In this document: piece after piece, positions 40,334 to 50,500 of the stretch | How positions within the stretch are numbered: the stretch's first letter is position 1 | How the letters are laid out: each line of letters opens with the position of its first letter | Source of the DNA: Lachnospiraceae bacterium | Lineage (GTDB): Bacteria > Bacillota > Clostridia > Lachnospirales > Lachnospiraceae | Length of the DNA: 64,000 nucleotides | Assembly: GCA_015057035.1 (NCBI GenBank) | Contig: SVFC01000002.1 | Span: 124,001 to 188,000 of the forward strand | Reading direction: 5' to 3' | Program-made: the position numbers and the translations under genes | Notes under the pieces: model-generated | Told to the model about the DNA's origin: nothing | The model's input: only the letters and a program-made list of their open reading frames with translations | Database searches by the model: none

Positions 40334-40537
40334 GTAGACTATGTCTACATAAAAAATACATTCGTTGCGAGAGACTATATTGAGAAAGGTAGTATAGATT
40401 TAAAAGTGGCAAAGGCGAGCAATTACTATTATGATCAATTAAATAAAGAGCAGCAGAGAGCTTATTATGCCATAAAGGAAGGTCTTGGCGTGGAGCAGCT
40501 TGAAATGGAAGAAGCGAATGAAGGGGAGAAAGCCTGA
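40334..40537 (+). pseudogene. Start-less ORF fragment after TetR gene
   Basis: Open frame VDYVYIKNTFVARDYIEKGSIDLKVAKASNYYYDQLNKEQQRAYYAIKEGLGVEQLEMEEANEGEKA* with no start or SD at its head. Confidence 0.35.
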
Positions 40538-40630
40538 TTTAAAATTTTAAGCAAAAGAAGGACAAAAGTCCCTGACATTTGTTATAATGGTTGTATAAAA
40601 TATGTTAAAACGAACTTGGGAGGGGTTAAC

Positions 40631-41470
40631 ATGAAAAAACCGATTGTCGCAATTATGTATGACTTTGATAAAACACTTTGTACAAGAGATATGCAGGAAT
40701 ATACATTTATCCCTAGTGTGGGCATGGAAGCAGAGGAGTTTTGGCAGTGGTCTAATGTGGTTTCCACTACTGAGGAGATGGATTCCATTCTGGCCTATAT
40801 GTATTGCATGATTAACAAGACTCACGAAACAGGAATCCCGCTGACAAGAGAGTCACTTGTAGCTTGCGGCAAGGATGTGGAATACCATCCGGGCGTAGAA
40901 GGCTGGTTTGACCGAATCAATCGCTATGCAGATGAAGCCGGAGTTGAAGTAGAACACTATGTTCTTTCTTCCGGACTAAAAGAAATTATTGAGGGAACAA
41001 GTATAGCAAAACATTTTAAAAAAATATATGCCTGTGAATTTATGTATAAAGATGGACAAGCGATTTGGCCTAAGCTGGCTGTTAACTACACAAATAAGAC
41101 ACAGTTTGTCTATCGAATCAACAAAGGCGTTTTGGACATCAGTAATAATGTAGCATTAAATAGTTCACAGCCTGATAGCGAGAAACGTGTTTTCTTTAGT
41201 AATATGATTTATATCGGTGATGGTTTAACAGACGTGCCATGTATGAAGCTTGTTAAGCAATCCGGTGGACATTCGATTGCTCTTTACAATCCGGGAAAAC
41301 ACAGAAATGCGGCACAGTTGTTAGAGCAAGATCGTGTTGACTGGATGTTTGAAGCGGATTATACAGAGGGCAGCGATTTAGACTCTGCAATGAAAACCTT
41401 GTTGCAAAATCTGGCTTCTTATAACCAGTTACAAGGCTTAAAGGAACAGCAAAAAAGAGACTTCCATTAA
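40631..41470 (+). CDS. HAD-family phosphatase (phosphoserine phosphatase-like)
   Basis: IMYDFDKTLCTRDMQ, YVLSSGLKEIIEG, FSNMIYIGDGLTDVPCMK; SD GGGAGG. Confidence 0.85.
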   Translation: MKKPIVAIMYDFDKTLCTRDMQEYTFIPSVGMEAEEFWQWSNVVSTTEEMDSILAYMYCMINKTHETGIPLTRESLVACGKDVEYHPGVEGWFDRINRYADEAGVEVEHYVLSSGLKEIIEGTSIAKHFKKIYACEFMYKDGQAIWPKLAVNYTNKTQFVYRINKGVLDISNNVALNSSQPDSEKRVFFSNMIYIGDGLTDVPCMKLVKQSGGHSIALYNPGKHRNAAQLLEQDRVDWMFEADYTEGSDLDSAMKTLLQNLASYNQLQGLKEQQKRDFH

Positions 41471-41517
41471 TGCAAAGAAGTAAGCTCTGAAATAGTGAAA
41501 AAAGAATATTGAAGTTT

Positions 41518-41551
41518 GTAAAGAGGTTGTCCGTGAGGGCAACCTCTTTGT
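41518..41551 (+). terminator. Terminator
   Basis: AAAGAGGTTG-TCCGTGAGGG-CAACCTCTTT. Confidence 0.7.
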
Positions 41552-41587
41552 GTGTTTTCTGATAAGACGAATTGTAATGACAATGTA

Positions 41588-41617
41588 TTGACATAATATA
41601 TACTGGATGATATATTA
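41588..41617 (+). promoter_or_regulatory. Consensus promoter overlapped by palindromic operator of the relBE-like pair
   Basis: TTGACA (41588-41593) - 17 nt - TATATT (41611-41616); inverted repeat TAATATAT/ATATATTA (41594-41601/41610-41617). Confidence 0.75.
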
Positions 41618-41642
41618 AAGAAAAAAGGAGGAGAATATTTTT

Positions 41643-41957
41643 ATGGCAGATGTTTTAAATGTAGCAATGGCACCAAAGGATTCTACTTTCCAAGTAAGAA
41701 TAAATTCAGAAATAAAGAAAACTGTTGAAGAAATCTACGCAAGAACCGGAATGACTTTAACAGATGCATTTAATACCTTTATACAGCAATCAATCAATGT
41801 AGAGGGATTACCATTTTTGGTAACACAAAACAGTAAAGAAGCTCTTAGAGAGCAGGCCGTGGCACTTCTTATGATGGACTTAAAGAGAGCAGAAGAACGA
41901 GCTGATAAAGAAGGCTGGATTGATGCTGACGACCTTGAAAAGGAATTGGGGGTATAG
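41643..41957 (+). CDS. RelB/DinJ-family antitoxin
   Basis: STFQVRINSEIKKTVEEIYARTGMTLTDAFNTFIQQSINVEGLPF (RHH-type). Confidence 0.88.
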   Translation: MADVLNVAMAPKDSTFQVRINSEIKKTVEEIYARTGMTLTDAFNTFIQQSINVEGLPFLVTQNSKEALREQAVALLMMDLKRAEERADKEGWIDADDLEKELGV

Positions 41958-41959
41958 GA

Positions 41960-42307
41960 TTGAAAAGAATTAAATATACTCCGGATGCGGCTGACAAGTT
42001 ACGTGATATGAAAAGTGCAATAACTACGCAATATGGCAGCAAGAAAGCAAAGGAGATAGTTGGAGAGATCATGAAGTCGATTCGTGGCCTTGAGACAAAC
42101 GAGAAGAAAGGGCCATCTGTTGAGGCTATGTTTGGAGTGCCTTCCGACTATCGATACATATTTGTATCAAAAAATTATGTTTTTTATGATATTGAGGGTG
42201 ATGCTATCAGAGTTATCAATATCTACAATGAAAAGGAGGACTTTATGTGGCTTTTATTTGGAGTTGATACAACATCACAAGAGACAATTGATTATTGGGG
42301 AGAATAG
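41960..42307 (+). CDS. RelE/ParE-family toxin
   Basis: IKYTPDAADKLRDMKSAITTQYG...YRYIFVSKNYVFYDIEGDAIRVINIYNEKEDFM; 2-nt gap to antitoxin. Confidence 0.85.
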   Translation: MKRIKYTPDAADKLRDMKSAITTQYGSKKAKEIVGEIMKSIRGLETNEKKGPSVEAMFGVPSDYRYIFVSKNYVFYDIEGDAIRVINIYNEKEDFMWLLFGVDTTSQETIDYWGE

Positions 42308-42415
42308 GAAAGTGTGCTGTGAAAAGTGTAATCATTGTTGACTCAATTGATTTACTTTTTTTTCTCTTCGTGGTATAGTATTTATCGGCTTTATCAAAGC
42401 AAAGGAGATAGAAAA

Positions 42416-43516
42416 ATGAAATTAGGTATCGTAGGCCTACCAAACGTAGGTAAAAGTACATTATTCAATGCATTAACAAAGGCAGGAGCAGAATCTGCAA
42501 ACTACCCATTCTGTACCATCGACCCAAACGTGGGAATCGTGCCAGTTCCAGATGAGAGAATCAAACTTCTGGGAGATTTATATAAAACAAAAAAAGTAAC
42601 TCCAGCGATTATCGAATTCGTAGATATTGCAGGTCTTGTAAAGGGTGCCAGCAAGGGTGAAGGACTTGGAAACCAGTTCCTTGCCAATATTCGTGAAGTA
42701 GATGCCATCGTACACGTAGTACGTTGCTTCGAAGATGCTAACGTTGTTCACGTTGATGGCAACATCAGTCCAGTAAGAGATATCGAAACTATTAACTTAG
42801 AATTAATCTTCTCTGATATCGAAATCTTAGAGCGCCGTATTGCCAAGGTTGCAAAACAGGCTCGTATGGACAAGACTCTTGCAAAAGAATTAGAACTTAT
42901 CGAAGCAATCAAGGCACATCTGGAAGAAGGAAAAATGGCTCGTACATTTGAAATTCCAGAAGATGAAGATATGCAGGCTTGGTATGCAGGTTATAACCTG
43001 TTAACTGCGAAATCAACCATCTACGCTGCAAACGTTGCAGAAGATGACCTGGCAGATGATGGAGCAAGCAATGTTCACGTTGCAGCAGTTCGTGAACTTG
43101 CAGCAGCTGAAAACAGTGAAGTATTTGTCATCTGTGCTCAGATTGAACAGGAAATCTCTGAATTAGAAGATGATGAAAAAGCAATGTTCTTAGAAGACCT
43201 TGGATTAAAAGAATCAGGCCTTGAGAAGTTAGTAAAAGCAAGCTACAGCTTACTTGGTCTTATCAGCTACTTAACTGCTGGTGAAGATGAATGTAGAGCT
43301 TGGACTATCAAGAAAGGAACCAAGGCTCCACAGGCAGCTGGAAAAATCCACAGCGACTTTGAAAGAGGTTTCATCAGAGCAGAAGTTGTAAACTACAAAG
43401 ACCTGTTAGAATATGGAAGCCTTTCTGCAGCCAAGACCAAAGGTGTTGTTGGTACAGAAGGTAAGGAATATGTGGTAAAAGACGGGGATGTAATGTTGTT
43501 TTTATTCAATGTTTAA
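42416..43516 (+). CDS. ychF: Redox-regulated ATPase YchF (Obg-like)
   Basis: KLGIVGLPNVGKSTLFNALTKAGAESANYPFCTIDPNVG; C-terminal TGS. Confidence 0.96.
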   Translation: MKLGIVGLPNVGKSTLFNALTKAGAESANYPFCTIDPNVGIVPVPDERIKLLGDLYKTKKVTPAIIEFVDIAGLVKGASKGEGLGNQFLANIREVDAIVHVVRCFEDANVVHVDGNISPVRDIETINLELIFSDIEILERRIAKVAKQARMDKTLAKELELIEAIKAHLEEGKMARTFEIPEDEDMQAWYAGYNLLTAKSTIYAANVAEDDLADDGASNVHVAAVRELAAAENSEVFVICAQIEQEISELEDDEKAMFLEDLGLKESGLEKLVKASYSLLGLISYLTAGEDECRAWTIKKGTKAPQAAGKIHSDFERGFIRAEVVNYKDLLEYGSLSAAKTKGVVGTEGKEYVVKDGDVMLFLFNV

Positions 43517-43523
43517 GACTACT

Positions 43524-43582
43524 AAAAAAGTCACAGATATGCGTGCAAACTTGTTTGTAGAAGCATATCTGTGGCTTTTTTT
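43524..43582 (+). terminator. Long-stem terminator after ychF
   Basis: AAAAAAGTCACAGATATGC ... GCATATCTGTGGCTTTTTTT. Confidence 0.75.
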
Positions 43583-43678
43583 ATTTGGCAGTCTTAAAGA
43601 AAACTTCGTAAATGCCGATATATTATGTATCCACACATTTGCGAAGTTTTTTCATATAATATCAAAAAAAGGTTTTCT

Positions 43679-43930
43679 ATGCGTTTTCTTGATTTATGTG
43701 ACAAAGAAGTAATCAACATCAATGACTGTTGTTTTTTAGGACACGTTCGCGATTTGGAATTTGATGAGAAATGTGGTCAGATTTGTGCCATCATTGTTCC
43801 AGGACCGGGAAGATACCTCGGATGCTTTGGAAGGGAGTTTGAGTTCTGTATTCCATGGTGCGATATTATTAAGATAGGACCAGATATAGTGCTTGTGAAC
43901 TTAAAAGAGGAAATGAGACACAAAATTTAG
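43679..43930 (+). CDS. YlmC/YmxH family PRC-barrel protein
   Basis: MRFLDLCDKEVININDCCFLGHVRDLEFDEKCGQICAIIVPGPGR...IPWCDIIKIGPDIVLV. Confidence 0.82.
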   Translation: MRFLDLCDKEVININDCCFLGHVRDLEFDEKCGQICAIIVPGPGRYLGCFGREFEFCIPWCDIIKIGPDIVLVNLKEEMRHKI

Positions 43931-43940
43931 TGCCACCTAG

Positions 43941-43969
43941 TTGACAATGTTTTGCTGGAAAGTTATACT
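43941..43969 (+). promoter_or_regulatory. Consensus promoter upstream of nrdR
   Basis: TTGACA - 17 nt - TATACT. Confidence 0.7.
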
Positions 43970-44036
43970 ATTTATATCTATGTAATGTGCAAGGTGTGGA
44001 AGAAGGTAAACACCTAGGCAGAAGCGGAGGTATACT

Positions 44037-44486
44037 ATGAAGTGTCCATTTTGTAGCAGCGAAAATACAAGGGTTATTGATTCACGTCCAGCGGATGATA
44101 ACAATAGCATAAGACGACGTCGTCTGTGTGATGATTGTGGTAAGAGATTCACTACATACGAGAAGGTTGAGACTATTCCGCTCATCGTTATCAAGAAGGA
44201 TAATATCCGTGAACAGTATGACCGTTCTAAAATTGAAGGCGGTGTTCTTCGTGCCTGCCATAAGCGTCCAATTTCAGTTGATCAGATTAACAAACTGATT
44301 GATGAAGTAGAGACAGAGATTTTCAATAGAGAAGATAAGGAAATCCCAAGTTCTGTTATCGGCGAGATCCTTATGGATAAGTTAAAAGACTTAGACTCTG
44401 TTGCATATGTGCGTTTTGCGTCTGTATATCGTGAATTTAAAGACGTAAATACTTTTATGAATGAATTAAAGAAGATGCTCCAGTAA
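44037..44486 (+). CDS. nrdR: Transcriptional repressor NrdR
   Basis: MKCPFCSSENTRVIDSRPADDNNSIRRRRLCDDCGKRFTTYEKVE. Confidence 0.97.
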   Translation: MKCPFCSSENTRVIDSRPADDNNSIRRRRLCDDCGKRFTTYEKVETIPLIVIKKDNIREQYDRSKIEGGVLRACHKRPISVDQINKLIDEVETEIFNREDKEIPSSVIGEILMDKLKDLDSVAYVRFASVYREFKDVNTFMNELKKMLQ

Positions 44487-44513
44487 ATGTGCTGAAGCAT
44501 TATAGGAGATAGA

Positions 44514-44906
44514 ATGAACGTTTCTGGAGTGAGCCCAACTGCGGGTATCTATTCATACAACTCCATAAGATTAAATGAACTGCGCAACCAGCAGATTATG
44601 GCTTCTAAGGAAGCACATATGCAGCAGCCAGAAGAACCGGATCTTAAGATTGATGAGTCCGTTCAGTTAGAGCAGACCTATACATCTTACGATTATGCAC
44701 AGGAATATCGTGCAGGTGAGACTTACGAGCTCAAAGGGGAAGATTCAGATATCAATACACTGGATGTGGCAAAAGCGGTTTCTGATTTGGATAAAGACCA
44801 GATTTTACAGCAGTATCAGTATTTCGTGGGAGAAGCTTCATATGCAGCTGCCAAGGAAAATGCAGCAGAGATGCCACTACGTTCAGGCGAGAACTTTATT
44901 TTATAA
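44514..44906 (+). CDS. Hypothetical protein (130 aa)
   Basis: MNVSGVSPTAGIYSYNSIRLNELRNQQ...; SD AGGAGATAGA; co-directional. Confidence 0.6.
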   Translation: MNVSGVSPTAGIYSYNSIRLNELRNQQIMASKEAHMQQPEEPDLKIDESVQLEQTYTSYDYAQEYRAGETYELKGEDSDINTLDVAKAVSDLDKDQILQQYQYFVGEASYAAAKENAAEMPLRSGENFIL

Positions 44907-44967
44907 GAGATGTGGGGAAGAATCTTACATAGAGGTTCTTCCTTTTTATGTGTTGAAAGAGGTTAAA

Positions 44968-45498
44968 ATGGCAATATTTTTTCCAGGGGAATATCTAGAT
45001 TCCACCTATGTGATTGATTTTGATAAATTGTATAAAGATGGTTACAGGGCTGTCATATTCGACGTGGACAATACTTTGGTGCCACATGGGGCACCTGCAG
45101 ATGAGCGTGCCAAGGAATTGTTTGCTCATTTGAAGGAGTTAGGATATTCCTGTATGCTGTTATCCAACAACAAAGAGCCACGTGTAAAAATGTTCAATGA
45201 TGTGGTGCAGGTGAATTACATCTACAAGGCAGGAAAACCATTGCCAAAGAATTACCGTAAGGCCATGGAAATCATGGGAACCACCAAGGAAAATACCTTG
45301 TTTGTTGGCGACCAGATTTTTACGGATGTAATGGGTGCCAATATCGCAGGAATTCGTACCATTTTGGTGAAACCAATTCATCCAAAGGAAGAGATTCAGA
45401 TTGTGCTGAAGCGAATTCCAGAGAAACTAATTTTGTTTTTCTATAAAATCGCGAGAAAAGTATTTGGACCAAAATATGAGTCATCTTCCAAGGTGTAA
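44968..45498 (+). CDS. YqeG family HAD phosphatase
   Basis: GYRAVIFDVDNTLVPHG, LLSNNKEPRVKMF, FVGDQIFTDVMGAN. Confidence 0.88.
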   Translation: MAIFFPGEYLDSTYVIDFDKLYKDGYRAVIFDVDNTLVPHGAPADERAKELFAHLKELGYSCMLLSNNKEPRVKMFNDVVQVNYIYKAGKPLPKNYRKAMEIMGTTKENTLFVGDQIFTDVMGANIAGIRTILVKPIHPKEEIQIVLKRIPEKLILFFYKIARKVFGPKYESSSKV

Positions 45499-45560
45499 TA
45501 ATAGAGCGCCAATAACAAAAAAAAGATATGAATCTTATGAAGTAAGGAGAAATAGAGACA

Positions 45561-45998
45561 ATGAAAATAGTCATCGGTAATGACCATGCAGCGGTAGAGT
45601 TAAAAAACGAGATTATGGCTTATGTACAGAGCCTGGGCCACGAAGTTGTGAACTTTGGCGTTGATACCAATGCCAGCTGTAACTATCCAGAGATTGGAGC
45701 AAAGGTTGGACATGCAGTAGTAGAAGAAGATTACGACTGTGGTATTTTAATCTGCGGTACAGGCGTAGGAATTTCCATCGCTGCCAACAAGATTCACGGA
45801 GTTCGAGCTGCAGTATGTTCTGACGTTGCAACTGCTCGTCTTGTAAAACAGCACAACAATGCCAACATTATCGCTTTTGGTGCACGTATTGTAGGAAGTG
45901 AGCTTGCAAAAGACATTGTTAAGGCATATTTGGAAGCAGAATTCGAAGGTGGAAGACACCAGACACGTATCGATATGATTCATGAATTAGAGCGATAA
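45561..45998 (+). CDS. rpiB: Ribose-5-phosphate isomerase B
   Basis: IGNDHAAVELKNEI, YPEIGAKVG, GILICGTGVGISIAANKI. Confidence 0.94.
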   Translation: MKIVIGNDHAAVELKNEIMAYVQSLGHEVVNFGVDTNASCNYPEIGAKVGHAVVEEDYDCGILICGTGVGISIAANKIHGVRAAVCSDVATARLVKQHNNANIIAFGARIVGSELAKDIVKAYLEAEFEGGRHQTRIDMIHELER

Positions 45999-46128
45999 GA
46001 GCTCTTTTATAGGCAAGAAAGTGCGAAAAATCCTTAAAATCAAGCATTTTAAGGTTGAAATATGTGATTCTTTATAGTAAAATCTATTGGATGAGAGTTT
46101 ACCCGTAAATTAAGGAGGATAAGATCGA

Positions 46129-46686
46129 ATGATTACAGCAGGAGATTTCAGAAACGGTATGACTATCGAATACGATGGAAATATCTGTCAGGTAGTAGAA
46201 TTTCAGCATGTTAAACCTGGTAAAGGTGCAGCATTCGTTAGAACAAAATTACGTAACATTATCAGTGGTGGTCTTGTAGAAACAAGCTTCCGTCCAACTG
46301 AAAAATTCCCAGCAGCTCGTATCGACAGAAAAGATATGCAGTATCTCTATGGCGATGATGATTTCTACAACTTCATGGACGTAGAAACATACGAACAGAT
46401 TGCTTTAACAAAAGAATCTGTAGGCGATGCTCTTAAATTCGTGAAAGAAAACGAAATGTGTAAAGTATGTTCACACAATGGTAACGTATTTGCAGTTGAA
46501 CCACCATTGTTCGTTGAACTTGAAATCACAGATACAGAACCAGGTTTCAAAGGCGATACAGCAACAGGCGCTACAAAGCCAGCTATCGTAGAAACTGGTG
46601 CAAAAGTTATGGTTCCATTATTCGTAGAAATTGGAAACAAGATTAAGATTGATACTAGAACAGGTGAATATTTATCACGTGTTTAA
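46129..46686 (+). CDS. efp: Elongation factor P
   Basis: [43 protein letters not shown]. Confidence 0.97.
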   Translation: MITAGDFRNGMTIEYDGNICQVVEFQHVKPGKGAAFVRTKLRNIISGGLVETSFRPTEKFPAARIDRKDMQYLYGDDDFYNFMDVETYEQIALTKESVGDALKFVKENEMCKVCSHNGNVFAVEPPLFVELEITDTEPGFKGDTATGATKPAIVETGAKVMVPLFVEIGNKIKIDTRTGEYLSRV

Positions 46687-46717
46687 GATTTTTCTTAGTT
46701 CATATTCAATATGAGAA

Positions 46718-46757
46718 ATAAGCGATGTGCAAGATTCTTGCAACATCGCTTTTTTTT
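46718..46757 (+). terminator. Terminator after efp
   Basis: AAGCGATGTGCAAGATTCTTGCAACATCGCTTTTTTTT. Confidence 0.85.
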
Positions 46758-46779
46758 GTATAAAACGACTATCTATTTG

Positions 46780-46808
46780 TTGATAAATTTTAGCATGCGT
46801 GCTAAAAT
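46780..46808 (+). promoter_or_regulatory. Promoter with palindromic operator of the TetR-surface protein operon
   Basis: TTGATA - 17 nt - TAAAAT with perfect ATTTTAGCA-TGCG-TGCTAAAAT (46787-46808). Confidence 0.7.
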
Positions 46809-46865
46809 TAGAAAGTATAAAAATGGGGAAAGTATATCATGAAATAACATAAATAAGGAGGATTC

Positions 46866-47570
46866 GTGGTGGCTCGAATTGACAAGTCAAAACTGACAAA
46901 ATTAGAAATAATTCAGGTTGCAACGAAAAAGTTTATTGAGAAGGGATTTTCTAATACCTCTATTAAAGTAATTAGCGATGAACTGAATATGAGTACAGGA
47001 AATATCACTTTTTACTTTCCGTCAAAGGAGCATCTTTTGGCAGAACTGGTTGATATGTTATGTGAGTTTCAGTGGAAGATGATGGAGGATGAAACTTCTG
47101 GTGGAAAGAGTTCCATAATGGCGCTGGCCTTGGAACTTGTGGCGATGGCATCTATGTGTGAAGAGGATGAGAAAGCGAAGAATTTTTATATCTCTGCATA
47201 TACCAGTGCATTGTCCTTAGAGATCATTCGAAGAAATGATGCAAAGCGTGCAAAAGAACTTTTTTCAGAATATTGCATAAACTGGACAGAGGAACAGTTT
47301 GTAGAGGCGGAGACCTTGGTGTCAGGGATAGAATATGCAACACTAATGACGACAGGCGATTCCGCACCACTCAATGTGCGTATTGCTGGAGCAATAAATA
47401 CAGTTTTAAGAATATACAATGTTCCGGAGGAAATTATAGACAAGACACTTGATAAAGTACTTGTAATGAACTATCGCAGGATCGGGAAGCGAGTGTTAAA
47501 AGAATTTAAAGAATATGTAGAAAATGTGACAGAGCAAGCATTTTACGATTTATTGAAAAATAAGGATTGA
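46866..47570 (+). CDS. TetR/AcrR-type transcriptional regulator
   Basis: LEIIQVATKKFIEKGFSNTSIKVISDELNMSTGNITFYFPSKEHLLAELVDM. Confidence 0.88.
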   Translation: MVARIDKSKLTKLEIIQVATKKFIEKGFSNTSIKVISDELNMSTGNITFYFPSKEHLLAELVDMLCEFQWKMMEDETSGGKSSIMALALELVAMASMCEEDEKAKNFYISAYTSALSLEIIRRNDAKRAKELFSEYCINWTEEQFVEAETLVSGIEYATLMTTGDSAPLNVRIAGAINTVLRIYNVPEEIIDKTLDKVLVMNYRRIGKRVLKEFKEYVENVTEQAFYDLLKNKD

Positions 47571-47583
47571 AAGGAATAAAATT

Positions 47584-50500
47584 ATGGGAAAGGGATATGT
47601 AACTCGAATTATGAAAAATTGGAAACAATATCGAAAAAGAGGAATTAGTATTGTTCTTATTTTTGCGATGTTAATTGGTTATGTGTACTGGGATGGAATG
47701 GAACCTACACAAGCAAGTGAAGAAGTGCTAGAGATGCCAAGTTTTCAGGGATTTCATATTATGCCTGAGCAGATTGCAGAGGATGCTTCCTATTACAAAC
47801 AATATCATGAGACAAACAGATGCTGGTATGAGTTAGGAACGAATGCTTATGCAACCAACAGAACAGGGTATGAAGTAGCACAGAAATCCTTTACAGGTGT
47901 GTATTCTGTTTTAGGCAATAATTATACTAGTTTTGGGCCAACCGTTAGCAATAACCCAATGTATTCTTTTGCGGTTACGTTGGGAAGACCATATGCAGGT
48001 AGCGTTTTCGCGGCATATAGTCAGAAGGATCAAATTAGTATGCGATTGGCTTATACAAAGTCTAACAGAGCTGCAAACGCTGGGATTAGTTACTCTACCA
48101 ACGAAAAAGCAGGCTTTATCAAATCTGATTGGATTAATATGTCCAAACGACAAATCGGGGTTCTTAGCGAAGGAATATATGAAATCTATGATGTGATGTT
48201 AGTGTTCGCAGATCTTGATATGCCAGATAATGCTAATTTTTCCATAGCAGCTATAGATGGAGCGCCAGCTATTTGGGTAGACTGTGGTGAACAGATTAGA
48301 CCAGCCAATTATTCTATTACAAAGAGTGACTTGGCAAACCTTCAGTTGAAACTCACTTTGGTTCCAAAGTTAAAACAATCAGAAGAAAATGCCGTTACAG
48401 CTATTTTTGAGGCCGTTGAAGTGAATAATTCTGAGGGGAAAATTGGCTTCAAAGCATTGGATAAAGCGGCACTTATTGAGGTTTATGGATCAGAAGGAAA
48501 TATTCCAGAAGATATGAAATCCGCTGAGGAACTTTTAAACCAAGAGTGGCGAATTATTGTGGTAGAAGATCATTCTGAGGAGAAGAACTATTCATTGGTG
48601 ACAAGTGTAGGTGAAACTGAGCTTACAGTTACTTCTCCAATTACAGATATGGCAGGGAATCCAGTAGAATTGGAAGAGGTACTGGAATATAAAGGTCAGA
48701 CAAAACTCTATTTGGATGCAGTGGCACCAGCGGCAGTATCTTCTGTCTTGAGTGGAAGTATGATTAAGAGCGATACAGATGAAGAAATTGCGCAAGCAGA
48801 TATGTTTGCGGGCGTAGGAGATCAGGTAAGCCTTAATCTGAAGCTTTCCGAAAGAGTGTACCTTGTTGATGGTGCTAGTCAGGATGATGTGTATTTGGTA
48901 TGGGATGTAAAAGATGCACAAGGTAATTATATTACTACAAAGTTGCAGTCCATTCAGACTTCGGAAGAAGTAAATGCGGAACGCGTATCTATCTTAGTAT
49001 TTGCGCCTGTTGTTTTAGAAGCAGGTATGCAGGGAACGATTAAACCACGAGAATTGGTGGGTAGCGAAAATCTTGTGGATGCAAGCAATAATAAAATGAA
49101 TGGAAGTATTGATGGGGCACATCCAGATAAACAGATTGGAGTGGATTGTACAGGGCCAGAGGTTACTATTGGAGCAAATGTGGTTACTAAGATTGATACC
49201 AATAGTGAAAAATATTATGTTTTTCCAATTTATATTTCCGACGGGGATGACGTAGACTTAAGAAATGGAGCAGGTCTTCTTACATCCGATGGAAAACTTG
49301 TAACACAGTATTTTACAGTGTCATCAAGTGTAGATGTAGCTGACTTAAAATGGCAGTTTGCGGTTACCAGGGATGCCAATGATGTTACATTTGAGTCTGA
49401 AGCAAATGCTATTACCAGTGCAAAACAGTATGAAGAGTTTGAAGTTATGTCTTCAGGAAATTATTATCTGCATTTGTATTTGAATGCGGCTGAAAAGGTG
49501 GAGATTTCAGATTCTATTCTGTTCAATTTGGATTTTATGGTATCGGATGCCAAAAATAATCAGTCCACAGTTACTGCAACAACCTTAAGTAATATGGGAC
49601 TTGATGGAAAGGCACCACTTTTGGTTGTAACTCCACAGGCAGTAGAGGTTACACGAGATGAAGCAGATGAAAATGTCAATAACGTGAAGTTTGCAGCAAG
49701 CTTGGTGGCAAGTGACTTAAATGCAGTGAAAGAATTGTCTTACCAGTGGGTTAATATTGGGGAAGAACCAACGGCGAACAATTGGATTGTTGTAACATCT
49801 GGTACTACAGTAGATTTTACTGCTTCGGTAGATTTTTCATTGGGAAATGTTGCAACCGATGTGAATAAAGTGCTTTGCGTAAGAGCAATTGATGAGGCGG
49901 GAAATATTACAGAATATCGTTCGGAAGAAAATGTATTTTCTGCCAATGTAGAACGCGTCAATGCAAGATATGAGATTGTATATGATGATAAAAAGGCTGG
50001 AGGAATCAGCGATATCAAAATATTCAAATCAGTAGCTAGCGATGGTAGCGAAAGTGGATATACCAGGGTTATTGTAAACGTAGGAGAAAACTCTTATGTA
50101 AGAGTATTTGATAGTGCCTCTTTTATGGAAGAGTCTTATACGTTACTGGACGCAGAAGTAGCAGAGTGGTATCAGGTGGAAATTGACGAGAACACAGGAA
50201 AGTATGCTTCTGTTTCAAGCGAAAAAACTACGTTGCCTATAGATAATTATTACGGAGTGTTAAATATCCAGTTTGCAGCATCGGCAGAGGATTTAACTCC
50301 ACTAGAGGATGCACTGTTGGCAGACCCAGATGATACAACCTTAGAAACTGGGCGTAAAATAGAAATGGTATATACATGCCTACGGGACGATGTACATAAC
50401 ATTATTTTTACAGATGTAAAAGATAGTGCAGGGAATGTGCTGAATATCAGTGGAACATCTGAAAATGGTGTGGATTACTACAAGATTAATCAGAATTTTG

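Noticed and set aside
43509-43712. 67-aa ORF between ychF and the PRC-barrel gene
   Set aside because: Begins inside ychF and contains the terminator stem; no SD and the real downstream start is 43679
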